From assembly GCA_009599575.1 (NCBI GenBank), contig VWND01000078.1:62001-126000 (forward strand): a DNA stretch of 64,000 nt, in the 5' to 3' direction. Shown here piece after piece: positions 1 to 13,539 of this stretch. Each line of letters starts with the position of its first letter. The stretch's first letter is position 1. The notes beneath the pieces were generated by a model. It was not told the DNA's origin and did no database searches. It saw only the letters and a program-made list of their open reading frames with translations. Origin of the DNA: Blumeriella jaapii (lineage: Eukaryota; Ascomycota; Leotiomycetes; Helotiales; Drepanopezizaceae). The position numbers were made by a program, and so were the translations under genes.

Positions 1-3000
1 GCTAGGTTTTTCTGAATAGTTTTAGTTAATTTGGCGTCGTAGTATAATTGCAAATAAGTTTCGATTATTTCCGAGTTGTATACGAGTGCAAGCAGAACGT
101 AATAATCGAAAATGGCGTCGGTAAAGTTTTCGATTTTTTTTTTTTTTTAAAAGTCGGCGATATCGAATTTTATAATTGTAATACGGTCGGGGCCAGCGAG
201 ATTTAAAACGATTAAAACGTTAAAGTATATTACGAAGCGGCAGTTTTTAAAATTTCGAATAATTAAAACAGCGAAGTAAAAGCCGGGGTGCATTTTAAAA
301 GCTTATTAAATAAAATTATAAAACATATTAGCGAAAAAAGCTATAGGCGCTTTTTGAGTTTTGATTAGTCGGAAATAATACTTATATATAATTATTTTTT
401 TTTTTATAAAATATAGCAGTGGCTTGTTTTTTCCGTTGTAAAATTTTACGTAATTAACGAATTCGCAGTTTAGTTTAAATAAACTTTAAAATATATTTTC
501 GGTTGAAAAACCAAAAAAATCGGCTTTTAAAAATATTTGTTGTTTTTATTTTTTTACGTTTTAATCGAGCTTTATAATCGCGCTGAAAGCTTTAGGGTTT
601 GCTTTGAAATTTACGTAGCCTAAATAAGTTTTAGTACGCGCTTAAGTAATTTTCGTAATTTTTCGTCGAAATATAAATTGGTTATTAAAATTAATTTCGA
701 ATACGTCGTAATTTAAATTTTTAATAGCAACGAATCGATTAGCGAGGCCGATAACGTTAATTCTTTTTGTAATTAAATCGCAGTACGCCGCGTAACAGCG
801 TACGTAAAAATAATAAAATTTATCGTTTTTTTTAGTATTAATATTATTCGTAAAAATAAAATTAAAAAATCGGAGTTTTTTAACGAAAAAAAGCTCGAAT
901 AAAAACGGATTATTGTTTTTAAAATTTTTTTTTATTTATTCCGGCGTATTATATTTGCAATTTTTCGAAAAAAGTTTAATTTAGTTTTCGTTCGAAGTAA
1001 AAAAAAAAAAGCTGACGGATTTATTTGATTTTTATGTAAAAATATCGAAGTAAAACTTTTGAATCGTTTCGTCGTCGAAAGCGAAAGTTTTAAATAAAAT
1101 AATTTGATTTTATGCTTTTTGCGTAATTTTTTCCGCGATAATTTCGATATTTTTTTTCAAACCTTTTCGGTCGAATTATATAATAGTCGAAATTTTAAAT
1201 GCTTTTATTAAAATCTGAAATATTAGCGGTGTTAGTACGACGTTTTTAAACGCAGCAAGCGTTTTTGGTATTTGCGTATTTAATTTCGAAAAATCAAATT
1301 CAAAATCGTTTAGGTTTTTTTTTTTCGGAATGCCGGCGTTTTTTGAATTTGATTTCGTAAAATCGTCGCGTTTTTTATTAATTAGCTTAAAACTTATAGC
1401 TTGGCGTCGATTTCCGGCCGTTTTTATTCGCGGTGCTTTTTTTGTTAGCGACGCGAATGGTTTTTTTTTTCGAATAAAAAAGATTTCGGAAATGTCGGCG
1501 CGCTTTTTTACGTTTTTTGTTTTTACTTTTTCCGAAATAATTTTTATAAATATAATAGGTTTTTTATATTCGAATAAACGGTTGTTTATTATTACGCTTT
1601 TAATTTCGTTTTCGGATTTGTTTTCGATAGTTAAAAATAAAAGTCGTCGAATTATTTTAGCCGTTTTAAAAATATTAATTACTATTGCGTGTATTTTTTC
1701 GAATTAAACGAAAATAATATTAACTTTTTCGTTTTTTTCGTCGTCGTAGATTTAAAATATCGAAATAGTATCGTTTTTTTCGTTCGGTATAAAAATGCCG
1801 CATTTGGCGACGCTTAGTTTTTTGTTTTAAAAAAAAATTAAATTTAAAATTTCGCAGCCGATTAAAACTTTTTTTGACGATTATATAACGTCGTCGATTA
1901 GTTTGCAAACAGTTGTAAAAAAGTTTGTGAATTTACGGGCTTTTGGGTTGTTGGCTTTTAGAGTTTGCGTTTTAAAAATATAAGCGTTTAGTATTTAAAT
2001 TTTTTTTTTCGTAAAAATAATAGTTTCGAAAAAGCGAACGAAATGCCGAAGTAGAATAACACCGGTGATTTTATTAAAAACGTATTTTTAAATATTTTTT
2101 TTTCGTTAATTTAACAAAAAGCGTAATATTCGGTTTGTTATTTTTTTTTTGTTATTTCGAGCTTTTTTTGCTTTTGCGAAAGCTTTTAAAGCGTTATCGT
2201 AATTTAGCAGAAATTTATCGTAATTAAAGTTTTTGCGAACGAATTCAGTTTTAACGAAGCTTTTGTAATCGAGCAGAAATTCGTTAACGTTTTCAGTTAT
2301 TATATCGAATTGTTTTATAAATATTTTTACGAAAGCTGTTTATTAATTTGAAATAGCGGTATTATATATTTGTTTAAATTCGAAAAAATTGCGTATAATA
2401 ATTCCGTTTTAAAATAAATTAAAAATAAATTTGCTAGGTTTAATAACGCTTTGCTTAAAAAACGATATAATATCGATAGGTTTGTTAATTAAAAAAGTGT
2501 ATTATATTTGTTAAAAAGTAATTAGAAAAAAGTACGAAGGCTGTAAAGTATTTGTATTTAAAAGTTACGGAAATCCGTATACTGTTTTTCCAATGAATTA
2601 TAATTGTTTAAGCAAGCATTTGTTTAAAACAGCGAAAAAAGTAAATAATGCAAAAAATAGCAAATAATAAAATGCATAAAAAATAGTTTTCGTAAAGTAT
2701 ACGAATAATATAAATATATTAAATATATAGCTTAAATATATACAAAGCTTTTGTTTTAGTAAACAAAAATATAATTAAATAAAAAAAAGTATAATAAATG
2801 TCCTAAATAATATAAAAAAATATTTCAAAAATAAATAATATATATGAAATAAAATAATTAAATTGTATACAAGCAAAGCAAAACAAAAATAATAAAACAA
2901 TTAGTAAACAATTTTATAAGCATTTTTTTCTTTTTCGGTCATGGGTAGAATCACGATTTAAACCGTAGTTTCAACAGCGAAATTATTATTCGGCTGTTTT

Positions 3001-3099
3001 TAAACCTTTTTAAAAAGTTTTTTTTTTTCAGAAGTATAATCGCTTTGGTCGGAATCGTCGTCGGAATCGCTAAAATCGAAGTCGGTTTTTAAATCAAAA

Positions 3100-6000
3100 T
3101 TTAAAAAATAGATTTGCTGATTTTTTTTGTAAAATCGTTTTAATCGATTGGCGGCGAACAATTTTTTCAGTTTTGTTTTATCGAATTTCGTAAGCTTATA
3201 ATAACTTTTATTTAATTCGGCCTCGCATACTTCGTAAAATCCGAGCTATTTATAATTAAGTTTAATATCGGCCGATTTGTCGATAGCGCGTTAAACGTCG
3301 TAAACTAAAACCAAATCTTTTTTTTTAATTAGCGTTTTTTTTAAAACCTTGGTTTTATTTCAGATTTTCTTAATTGTTTTTTTATACTTTTTTTTTTTTA
3401 AAATTATTTTTTTTATATTTATATCGCGGTAATTTAATTATTTAAATTTTATTATTAATAAGTCTGCTTTCGTTTTCATTTTAATTACGTTATAAAGCTT
3501 TTATACAAATCATTTTGTTTTTAAAAGCAATCGAGCGTTTCTGCCGTATTAAATAAAAAATAAAATTATTTTAATAAAAGCGTATATATATATGCGTATA
3601 GCAAAAAGCATTTCCGAAAATTTCCGCGATTAACGCTTATAGCTTTTTCGAATAACTTTTAAAAAACCGTCGAAAATATCTTTATGGCTTCGTTCTACGG
3701 ATCCGTTGCTTTTCGAATTATAAACTGAAATTTAAATGCGTTAAATATCGTATTTTTTTGTAAAAGTTTCGATAACGCCTTTGTTTTCGGATTTATTATC
3801 GACGTTTAATTTGCTAAATAAATCGTATCGATATATAACGTTTTTTTAAAAAAAGTCGTTATAGCTTCGAAAATAGCGTTTCGAAAAAATCGCTTTTTAG
3901 GCCATTTAGAAAAGTCGTCGATAGCGAATACGAAGCACGTATATTCGCGGTCGGTAATCGGTACGCGTATAACGTCGAGATTGATTTTTTTTCAAATTTT
4001 AAAAAACTACGTCGGATATAATAAATTTTTTTTTCGGCCAGGCTTTCGTTTTTAACAAAAAATACAGCTTTTAACAAAAGCTTTGCAGTTTTCGAAGTAT
4101 TTTTTTTATTAAAAATCGTTTTTGATTCGGTGATAAATAGCTTTTGCTTTTTTATAAAACATTTTTTCGTAGGCTTTTTTTATAATTTAAAATTTATTAG
4201 TTTTATTATTTATTATTAAGCGTTTTTAATATATATTATTTTTTATTTTATACAGCTTTTTATCGGCTAAAATATAATCGAAAGCTTAGTTTTTAAATAA
4301 TTTAAATTAATAATTTGGCACGTTAAATAGTTTGAATAAAATAGTTAAATAATATGCGATTAAATAAAAGTCTTCGGTTTCGTAATTATCGATTAAAAGT
4401 TTATTTTCGTTATTATTCGGCTTATTCCGATCGTTTTCGATTAAATTTATTCGCGGTGCCAGTCGAAATAATAACGCGAATGTTTTTTCGGCCCGAGAAT
4501 TAATATTTTTTATTCGCGATGCTAACCGAGATAATAACGCGAATGCTTTTGGCTTTGTAAAACTTAAAACGCAAATAGCGAAGCAGCCGATTTCGTTAGC
4601 GATTTATTCGTCGATATTTTGTTCGCTTTGTTTAGCGAAGTCAAATGAATAAAAACGTTTTCGTTTAAAAAGGCCGTTTGCCGTTGTATTAATTATTTTT
4701 TTAATATATTTGATTTTAAAATTTATAAATCGCATTTAGGCTATTTAATTAATAACGAATGCTTTTGGCAGATTATTGGCTTTTTTATTTAATTGGTCGA
4801 TAAAAACTTTTGCGTTTGTTTTCAAAATGAAATATACGCCGTACAATTCGCTTTTTATTTTTTTTTATTATTTTAAAAGCGCCTCGATATTTTCGTTTGG
4901 TTGCATCGTAGCGTGCTTTTGCGAAAAATTATAAGTCGCTTTCGAATCGTGAAAAATGCCGTTTTTTGTTTTATCGATTTGTTATAATATAGCTTTCTAA
5001 CCGAAAATACTGGCGTCGATAATTAAAATAATTTTTTTTGCGTTTAAGCTGTAATCGATTCGCATAAATAATAAAGCCGATAAAAGGTCGTTTTTAAGAA
5101 TTTTTATAATTTTATTTTGTTTTTTTTTTTAAACGAAATCGATTTTTTTTTTTATTATAGCGTAAATAAATGCAGCTTTTTGAAAAAAGTTTTTGATTTA
5201 ATTACGGTAATAAATCATAACGCTAATAAAAGCTTTGGCTTCGGTGATATTTTTATATTTTTTTTATTCGCAGATTTTTTCGATTTTTTTTCGTTGAAAA
5301 TAGCGGCTAGCGCTATTAATTATATATTTAACGATATTTATTTCGGATATACAGAATTTTAATCGAAGGCCAATAATAGCTTTAGCTTTTTCGAAGCAAA
5401 TTATAACTTTGTCGATATTTTAAATATATTTTATTATATAGCGTCGAATTTTAAAAAAGATTTTTTTATTATTATAATATAATTTAAAGCTTTTTATTCC
5501 GACGTCGTTAACGTAAAAAAAACAATATCAGAAATGCAAATTATAAAAATCTTATATACGATTTTTACGAATTAAGCGATTGAATTAATAATTTTTATAA
5601 GTATTTTCGTTATACGTAATAAACCGATTAGTATTTGAATTGCCGTTATATTTCGAAATCGTAAATTAAACACCAAATAATTATAACCGGAAAACAAATC
5701 GAAAAGAAATACGATTGTTAATTTTGCAAATTCGTTCGAAAATTAATCGACGTTAAATGGCACGTTAGCGTTTCGTATCGTTATTTTATTTATTTCGACG
5801 ATTACGATAATAAATTTATAAATGCTTTTTTTTTTTTTCGCAACGATAAATTATTTGTTTTTGTATAAATCGTAACAGAATTCGAAAATCTTTTGCTTAA
5901 TTCGTTTTTTTAGCATTTCGACTATTTTATTTTAAAAAGTTTTAAAAACTGAAAAAGTTTTTTTTTGCCAGGCTTTGTAAAGCACGGTTTTAATATCGAT

Positions 6001-7120
6001 ATAAAACGTAATATTAAAATTAAATTGGTTTATTTCGGTAAAATCGAAAGTTATAATTTTTTTTCGATTGCGTAAGATTTCGTATAAAAATTTTTTTTTT
6101 TTTGGCAAAAATTAAATTTCGATTGCTAAATTATTAAATCGTTTTTTTGTAAATCGGCTGCTAAATAATAAGCTGGAAAATCGGCCGGTAATAAATCCTT
6201 CGAATTCGCTAATAATTAATTAAAATGGTTTTATTGCTTCGTTTTTTTTAAATTAATCGTTTATTTTTCCGGAAATATTTCTATCGGATTCGCTAAAATT
6301 TACGAATCGTATTTTATTAGCTTTACGCTTATAAAAAATGTTAATATTAATACAAAAAAGTAAAATATATAAATCGGGTTTATTTAATACGAAAACGAAA
6401 TCTTCGGAACTTTTATTTCCGAATTAATAGCCAAAAATATTAATATTAGCTAATTTTATTCGCGATGCTATTTCGATTAGTAACGCGAATGCTTTTAGCC
6501 GAGTATTTTCCAGGTTTTGTTATAATTTAACGTTTGTTTTGAAACCAAAGCCGGCTATTCGTTTTCCGATAAAACGTCGATTAAAAAGATTTTATCGCCG
6601 GCGACGATAATTTGATTTTGAAAAAACCGGTTTTAATTTCAGAAAAAGGTTTTTATCTGGCCGTTTTCGGTATATTTAAAGCTGACGAAACTTTTTAAGA
6701 TTTAAAGTATTTTAAAAATAATAGAATAAAAGCATTTTTTTATTATTAAAAAGTTTTTATAAATAATAATATTTTTAACGTCGATTTTTTTATTTCGTAT
6801 AATTTTATTAAATTTAATCGTATTTTCGTTGACGGTAATATAAATTATTCGTTTATCGGTAATAATCGGAATATTATTAGGCCGTTTTTTAGTTTATATA
6901 ATTGACTTCGGTTTTATTATCGAATAAAACGAAAGCGGTCGTATTTTTTTCGAATATTGTTTTTATTTTTAATGCTTTTATAATAATATAAAAACAGTTT
7001 CGTCGTTTTGACTTTTGGATTTTTATAACAAAAGCCAAAAGGCTGACTTTTTCCGAGGATTTCTTTTTATCGGCTAAGTTAATTGCGGTGTTATAAATTT
7101 TTTTCTGGTTTTTTTCCAAT
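3100..7120 (-). pseudogene. Ret-1 pol relic: protease, RT/RNase H, integrase (copy A)
   Basis: The minus-strand frame at 7,119-6,889 reads TTAFVLFDNKTEVNYIN, a damaged retropepsin site (L-[ILV]-D-x-G-[AT] with Gly to Lys). The RT, RNase H and integrase domains follow in the same order as in copy B, and many Gln/Trp codons have become stops. A minus-strand piece at 4,077-3,859 covers the start of the integrase core. Copy B has the clearer motifs and is described there. None of this can encode a functional polyprotein. Confidence 0.75.
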
Positions 7121-7899
7121 TCGAAATCGTTTTTTTTTCGGATGATTTTAATTTTTTCGTTTTTTTTTAATATAAGGATTTGTTTGTTAATGATTTTGTC
7201 GAATTTTTTTTTTGTATTAAATAAATCGCTGAATTTTAATTTAATCTTTTGTTTTATAATTTTTTTAATAGCTTCGTCGATTGCTTCGAAGTTAATGTAT
7301 TTATCGATTTATTTTTCGCTTCGTATTAATAATAAACGCTTAGAAGCCGGTATTTTCTGAATGATTTGAATCGGAATATCGGTGTCGATATTTTTTATAT
7401 CGTCGTTAATTTTTTTTATTATAAGCGTTTTTTTAATAGTTTTATCGGTTTTTTTTCGAATTTCAAAATCTTTTTTTTTCTCGATTTTAACGTTTTTTTT
7501 TATATCAGTCGGTTTGGCGAATAAAACAAAAGTATTTTGCTTTTTTATAATTCGCTGGCTTAATTATACAACTATAATATTTGCAAATGCGATATTTGCA
7601 TTAGCAATATATATATTTGTTTTTTATTTATATATTTAAATTTTATTTATATTTAAAATAAAAGATTTTTTTTTGATTAGTACGCTTTTTGAAATGTTTT
7701 TTTTTTTATTAGTAAAAATCGTTTTCGCATTTTTCCTGTTTTTTAAACAGTCGTTTTATTTCGTATTTTTTATTTTTAAACGAATAATATTTAGCCAGCT
7801 CTGATTTTCAGCTTTATTAAAAGGGTTCATTTTTGCTTTCGTCGGTCCGAAGCAAATCGCTTCGTATTTATTAATATAATAAATTTTATTATTTATACA

Positions 7900-9200
7900 A
7901 AAATTAAATATTTTGCATTTTAAGCGAATATAAGGTTTTTCGTAGTAAATTTTTTTGTTATTACAAAATTTATATTTAAGGTTACGAAGTTTGTTTTAAT
8001 AATTACTTTTATTATTTTAATAGCCGCGATTTTGGTTTTCGCGTTGGTTTTTTTTTCTTTTTTAATAATCGTTATTGTAATTAATATTTCGCTGATTTTG
8101 ATCGTTAGCACGGAAAAATTGCTATTAGGCAGCTATTATTTTTACGATAGCTTGGCGAAGCTGATCGCTTCGCGTATTTTAAAAAAAGTAATTATTATAA
8201 AACTTATTTTAATCGTTTTTATTATCAGAGTTAACGTAAAAGAGTTTTTTCTGCTGTTGTATAAAACTTTCGATTTTGTTTTAAAATTTTTGAATTTTAA
8301 TATCGGTAAATTTTAATACGAGAATTTCGATATTTTTATTAAGCTTTTTTAAACTAATAGATTTTGCAGAACGATTAAATAATATAATAACTGATTGTTT
8401 TTTAGCGATTTCGGTAACTTTTAATAATTGGGCATATTTTTGCACTAAAGCTTTTACGTTTTTTTTATAAATAAAAAAAAACGATTTTTTTTGATTTATA
8501 GCTTCGATAATACGTTCGCTTTGGTTTTGTTTAAAAACGAATTTTATAAATTTAAAATACTGGTCGAAGATTTTAAAGTTTTGTTTATTAATTTTAAAAT
8601 GCTTAATAATCTTGTTGCGAATGCTGATTGGAAGGCCAAGTAAAAACAATTTTTTTTGCTTAATTTCGCTTAAAACTTTTTTATTAACGAAAACGTCAGA
8701 AACTTTCGTATAAATACGATAATAGGCTTTAAGTTTTTTGGTTTGGCGAATTGTTATAACAAATTGTTTAAAAAAAGCGATAGTATCGCGAATTTGCTAA
8801 CGATCGTAGTTTCGAAATTCCGATTTTAAAACTTTAATTAGTTTACGCCAATTTCGAGCTTTAATAATTTTTTATTTATTTATCGATTTAATAATATTTT
8901 TAGTAATTAAATTATAATAGCGAAGAAGTTTATCGAATATCTTAGTTTTAAAAACTTCGAAATTCTTACAGGTTTTTTTATATTTTTCGATAAAATCGGT
9001 GATATTGGCGCTATTAAATAAAAATGTACCAAAGGAGCCAAAAAAAAGCATGCGGCTTCGTATAAAAAAACGAAAAGCGTCGTTGTTTATAATATTAGTA
9101 AAAGTATTAGTGAAGTTTAAATTAAACGAATAAGTGTTTTCTGAAGTTGCAGATTAAGGATTTTTAGTATAAAAGAAATCGTTTTTAATAAAAGAGCTAT
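7900..9200 (-). pseudogene. Ret-1 gag relic (copy A)
   Basis: The minus-strand frame near 8,649-8,281 reads as a Gag-type helical protein containing the segment LFLGLPISIRNK-like (FLLGLPISIRNKIIKHF), the kind of 'F..GLP..I...I' stretch seen in fungal gypsy Gag. Near 7,980-7,925 it passes into a putative Cys-rich knuckle (KYKFCNNKKIYYEKPY), in which the first and last Cys and the His are all Tyr, as expected from RIP. The spacing (CX2CX5HX4C if restored) is one residue off the canonical knuckle, so this assignment is tentative. The same region in copy B is 20,600-21,900. Confidence 0.55.
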
Positions 9201-9834
9201 TAAAAAGGTTTTTGTATTTTTTGAAAAAATTAAATGAAATAAAATTGCGTTCAGATATTTGGGTAATATATTAAAAAACTTGTTTTTTAATAAATTAATT
9301 GGATTAATATAATATTGTTATATAATTTACGTTTTTAATATTTCGTAGCTCAGGCTAATGCACGTATAGCTATTTTTTTATTATTTTTAATAAAAAGTCG
9401 CAAATTGTAATTGTTATAATCACAAAGCGTAAAATCAGGAAGTTGAGTTTTCGCCAGGCGTTTAACCAAAAGAAATCTAATTTAAAAAAGCCGAGCGCAG
9501 CGGTCGAAGCGTACGAACCAATATTCGATTTGTTATTTTTAAACAAAAAAGCGATTTTCGAACTTTAAATTTCGCACGGTTTAAAATTGCCTGACCGTAA
9601 TTTCAAACGTTTCTGAAATATATTGCACTTTTGTAATTTAATAATTGTGCGCAAAATAAAAAAAGCTATTAAAGATTTTTTATATAATGTAATTGCGAAT
9701 AATATTATATAAAAGGTTTTTTAAGCCGTAATAGCGAAATATCGAAATCGATTTTAACTGCGAATTTAAAAAATACATCGGTGAATATATAAAAACGAAA
9801 CACCGAAATTTAAATCTTTGCGTAAGTTATTAAA

Positions 9835-10101
9835 TGTAAAAGTAAATAGGAAAACCAAACTAATACGGCCATATATTAGTGGATAAAATAATTTAGGAAA
9901 TTTTTAGAAAAGACTGAAAAAAGGAAAAGAAAAATAAGTAAAAATATGAATTGGATTGCGTGCCTATAATACTATCTAAGGGGATGCTTTGCTTTTATAT
10001 CTGTTGAAGATAGTTAATGGCAGGGGGTTTCGGAGGGGTTTATGCCTCGACCATAGCTAAAACTACCAACTCCCATTAATACAAGGTATCACCGTTTTAT
10101 A
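9835..10101 (-). repeat. Ret-1 5' LTR (copy A)
   Basis: This 267 bp LTR has ends equivalent to TGTAAAA/TTTTACA on the minus strand; RIP has changed the outer end to TATAAAA. It matches the LTRs at 15,823-16,089, 19,707-19,972, 37,157-37,423 and 44,344-44,610. It abuts the satellite block, so the element inserted in satellite DNA. Confidence 0.85.
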
Positions 10102-10860
10102 ATAGTAGTAGTAATAATAGTAGTGATAATAGTAGTAGTGGTAATAATAATGGTGGTAGTGATAATAGTAGCGACGAAATGATAGCAGCGAAATGGTGGC
10201 AGCAAAATAATAATAGTAGTAATAATAGTGGTAATGATAATAATAGTAATAATAATGGTGATAATAATAGTAATAATAGTAATAGTAATAGCGACCAAGT
10301 GATAGTAATAATAGTAATAGTAGTAGTAGTAATAGTAGTCGTAATAGTAGTAGTAGCGACGAGGTGGTAGCAGCGAGATAATAGCAGCGAAATGATAATA
10401 GCGAAGTGATAGCAGCGAAATAATAGCAGCGAGATGGTGGCAGCGAAATAGTAATAGCGAAATGATAGCAGCGAAGTGGTAGCAGCGAAGTGGTGGCAGC
10501 GAAATGGTGGCAGCGAGGTGGTGGCAGCGAGGTGGTAGTAGCGTAGCGAAATAGTGGCAGCGAAGTGGTGGTAGTAATAGTGGTAATAGTGGTAATGGCG
10601 ACGAAATGGTAATGTTAATAATAATAATAGGATGGTGTTAGTAATAGTATTAGTGGTAGCGACAATAAAGTGGTAGCGGCGAGATGTCGGCGACGAAATG
10701 GTAGTGTTGATAGTAATAGTAATAATAATGTTAGTTATAGTGTTAATAATAGCGACAGCGAAATAATAGCGACGAAGTGATAGCGACGAGGTGATAATAG
10801 TGTTGGTAATGATAATATTAGTGGTAATGTTAATAAAAGCGTTGATAAAAGGTAATAACT
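10102..10860. repeat. Satellite block 1: TAR trinucleotides with 14-bp units
   Basis: The block mixes (TAA/TAG/TGG)n trinucleotides with near-perfect tandem copies of a 14-bp unit, GTGGCAGCGARRTG, clearest at about 10,480-10,560. The long poly-Asn, poly-Ser and poly-Val frames on both strands are a by-product of the trinucleotide composition. Ret-1 copy A is inserted at its left edge. The right side passes into CGGTGTTAA-like repeats (about 10,975-11,045), the same order as in block 2. Confidence 0.85.
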
Positions 10861-11060
10861 AATTCGTATAAGATTTGTATTTTTCTCGAAGCTTTGAATT
10901 ATTACACAACCTATTGTATCTATTAATTTTTAATAACTTTAAGATTAATTTTTATTTAATCGCGTATTAACTTTGATTATACTCGGAGTTAATTTTACGC
11001 CAAGTGTTAACTCGGATTTGACTCGGTGTTGAATCGGTTGTAATTCCACCCACAGGCGCC
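10861..11060. repeat. Degenerate CTCGGTGTT-type repeats flanking satellite block 1
   Basis: After about 110 bp of AT-rich DNA come several variants of ACTCGGAGTTAA, AGTGTTAACTCGG and ACTCGGTGTTGAATCGG. They resemble the denser repeats at 14,778-15,135 and 16,530-16,620. Satellite, AT spacer and CGGTGTT repeats therefore occur in the same order in three places. Confidence 0.55.
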
Positions 11061-13200
11061 CCAAAGTATATAAAGCGGCGATATCGAACGTCGTAGCTAA
11101 TTTGAAGCCTGGTATAAGCAAACTTGCTAAAAGTGTTTTTATCCGAATTGATAATAAAAATATTATAATAAAAGCTTTTCTAATCGTTTTTTTGAAAAAT
11201 ATGCCTTAACAAGCCGATAATTCTGGATTTATGCGCTATAACGTTATATTTAAATATAAAATATGCTATATATAATTATACGAACGAAAGAATTAGAATT
11301 TCGATTTTTTTTATTTTTTACGTTATTATTAAAATATAATACATCTTCGTCGGCGTAGGCAAAAAATAAACAACTATCAGCGAAGCCGTTTTTTTCGCAA
11401 ATCATAATATACGAAAAAATAGGCCAGATATTTTTCCTATCGCATCCGCTTTCGATTTGGTTCTTGGGCGAGCTTATAACGTATTTTATTCAAAAAAAAA
11501 AAAAAAAAAAAATCTTATTTGGTTTGTTATTTAATATTATTTTAACGAGACTAAGTTTTATTAAATTTATTAAAGTTATGCAAAACTTTCCGTTTCCATT
11601 TGGCTGGCCGCGTATATAATCATTTTTTTATTTATTTTCGTGGTTATTTTCAAAAACCGAATAAGCAATTATTTTAATTCCTTTTATTTTACGATATTGC
11701 GAAAATAAATCTTAATATAAATTATTTTATTTAAATATACTAATACGTATACAAAACGAAAACCCATTTATTAAAAGCCTGATACGCTTGTTTCGCTATA
11801 TTGCAGTTATTTTTACGAAGGTTTGCTCGAAGATCTTATATATACCATCGGAAAATATCCATTATTTTTTGCGAGAGTTTCGCATGGCTTATAATATTTT
11901 ATTTCGCAGTGCACAAAAGGTCGGGCAAAGGATTATATCAGAAAAGAATACAAATAACGTTGAAAAAGGCATTCCTAATCTTTTTAACGTTGAAAATAAA
12001 AATAAAAATAAAAATAAAAATAAAAATAAAAATAAAAATGAAAATAAAAATAAGAATAAAAATAAGGATAAAAATAAAAATAACGTCGCAAAAAACGCCC
12101 GACCAGCGAAAAAGCGGAACAAATAGGATAAGCTTTTTATTTTACTCAACTTTTATATCGGATTTTATTTATTCGACAACGTTAAAAAATATACGTATAT
12201 TATAAATAAAAACGTATTAGCCGAAGAATTCAAATATAAGTAAATAGTTAAAATACAACTACCAATAATATTATAAAAAAATTATATTGATAACGTTTAT
12301 TATTATTAATAACTGGAAAGATTAGGCTAATATCGCAGCATCTTTTAATTTTATAGCCTATCTTTTTTCCAAAGATAATATATAGCAATTATTCCGATTA
12401 AAATTCGCCGGCGCGTAAAAAAAAACATATATTTCGAATTAAACGGTCTTTTAAATACTATTTAAAAGTATTATTCCGAATTAATTTAAAGCTTTATTCT
12501 TTTTTTCGAACGATTTAAAAAAAATAAAAAGCCGGAATAAAATAGCCTGGATATTAATTATTATAATAAAGTTAATATCGACGTGAAAAGCTACGTTGCA
12601 TTTTGTATTACAGCAGAAAAAGAATTGCGCATAAGTAAAAGCTTGTTTATATTAACCATTGTACCTAAGGTTTTTAATAAGTAATTTCGAGGCGCTTTTG
12701 ATAAAGATAAATAATACTTTTCTTAAACGAATTCAAATTGATATATACAAATTACGCAATTTATAATATTATTATTTTCAGTCGAAAAAATCGAATTATA
12801 TAATACCAACGATTGTCATATATTTTCTCGAATAATCGCCGTCGCATTTTTAATATTAAAGACTTTTATCAAATCGATAGCGATAATAATAGCAATATCG
12901 ATAGCAGTCGTATTTGTTAAATCGTTTCATTTTGCATCGCGCAGTTTCAGAGTAAATCTTACGTTTTTTTTATATATTACAAAATCGAAAAAAAAATAAA
13001 CAATAATAATAGAAGTCTAATGGAAAATAAAATGTTGGATCTGGAAATCTGACGGATAGCTCGAAATGCTAAATTTGTTAAATTGCCTAGGTTATATTAC
13101 GACCAAAATTATTTAATATTTTGTCCGATAAATAATAAAAACGAATAAGATGAAAAAGACCTAAGAAATAAGTTATATTACATATGCGACTGGTCGATTA
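11061..13200. other. Unassigned AT-rich relic sequence
   Basis: I recognise no protein family here. A short less-damaged stretch near 11,060-11,130 holds a TATA-like string (AAAGTATATAAAG). A 20-nt A run lies at about 11,490-11,509. The frame starting 11,788 (MFRYIAVIFTKVCSKILYIP...) is open for 112 codons, but its second half is only the Asn-Lys output of an AATAAA microsatellite. This may be the body of the unknown element to which the satellite arms belong. Confidence 0.5.
11992..12083 (+). repeat. (AAAAAT)n hexanucleotide microsatellite
   Basis: About 15 tandem copies of AAAAAT/AATAAA occur, with a few G substitutions toward the right. This makes the Lys-Asn and Ile-Lys repeats in all forward frames. 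Confidence 0.9.
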
Positions 13201-13202
13201 AT

Positions 13203-13535
13203 TATATATGAACGTGGGTGACGGTATTATAAAAATAATAGGATTAATAATAAAAATAATAAAAATAATAAAAATAATAATAAGGAAAATGGAAAGCATA
13301 ATAAGGATAATAACAAGAATAATAGAAATGATAATAAGAAAAATGGAAAGCATAATAAAAATAATAATAAAAATGACGGCGACGTTAATAAAAATGATTA
13401 TAAAAATAATAAATATTATAATAAAAATAATAAAAAGCATATTAGGAATAATAATAAAAATAATAGTAATACTAAATAGTAATAGGATAAGAATAGTAAA
13501 GATAATGATAAAGCGTTGCATTAATATTATATAAA
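13203..13535. repeat. Degenerate (AATAAAAAT)n low-complexity block
   Basis: This is a purine-rich forward strand of ATAATAAAA variants with interspersed AAAATGGAAAGCATAATAAG units (twice, about 13,287 and 13,342). It is open in several frames only because of its composition. It directly precedes satellite block 2. Confidence 0.8.
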
Positions 13536-13539
13536 AATA

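Larger units (their letters stand above)
1..10101 (-). mobile_element. Ret-1 copy A, Ty3/gypsy LTR retrotransposon, 3' end off the window
   Basis: The segment is the reverse complement of copy B (19,707-28,156 plus 34,582-36,267); positions sum to roughly 29,807 in the left part. Reading on the minus strand from 10,101 downward gives the 5' LTR (9,835-10,101), gag (about 9,200-7,900), protease (about 7,120-6,550), reverse transcriptase/RNase H (about 6,210-4,790), integrase (about 4,240-3,100), an AT-rich spacer and an extra frame (about 2,440-1). All frames are broken by RIP-type stops. The 3' LTR would lie about 1.1 kb beyond the left edge. The copy sits directly against satellite block 1 at 10,102. 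This copy lacks the Ret-2 insertion and so preserves the empty target site near 1,690-1,712. Confidence 0.85.

Noticed and set aside
7142..8316. Hydrophobic plus-strand ORFs (Phe/Ile/Leu-rich, membrane-like) in Ret-1 copy A
   Set aside because: They are antisense to gag and protease. T-rich RIPped DNA always encodes Phe/Ile/Leu on this strand, and the same ORFs appear antisense in copy B.
10089..10370. Asn/Ser-rich and Ile/Thr-rich ORFs in satellite block 1
   Set aside because: They are translations of trinucleotide repeats in several frames; there is no start context or domain.
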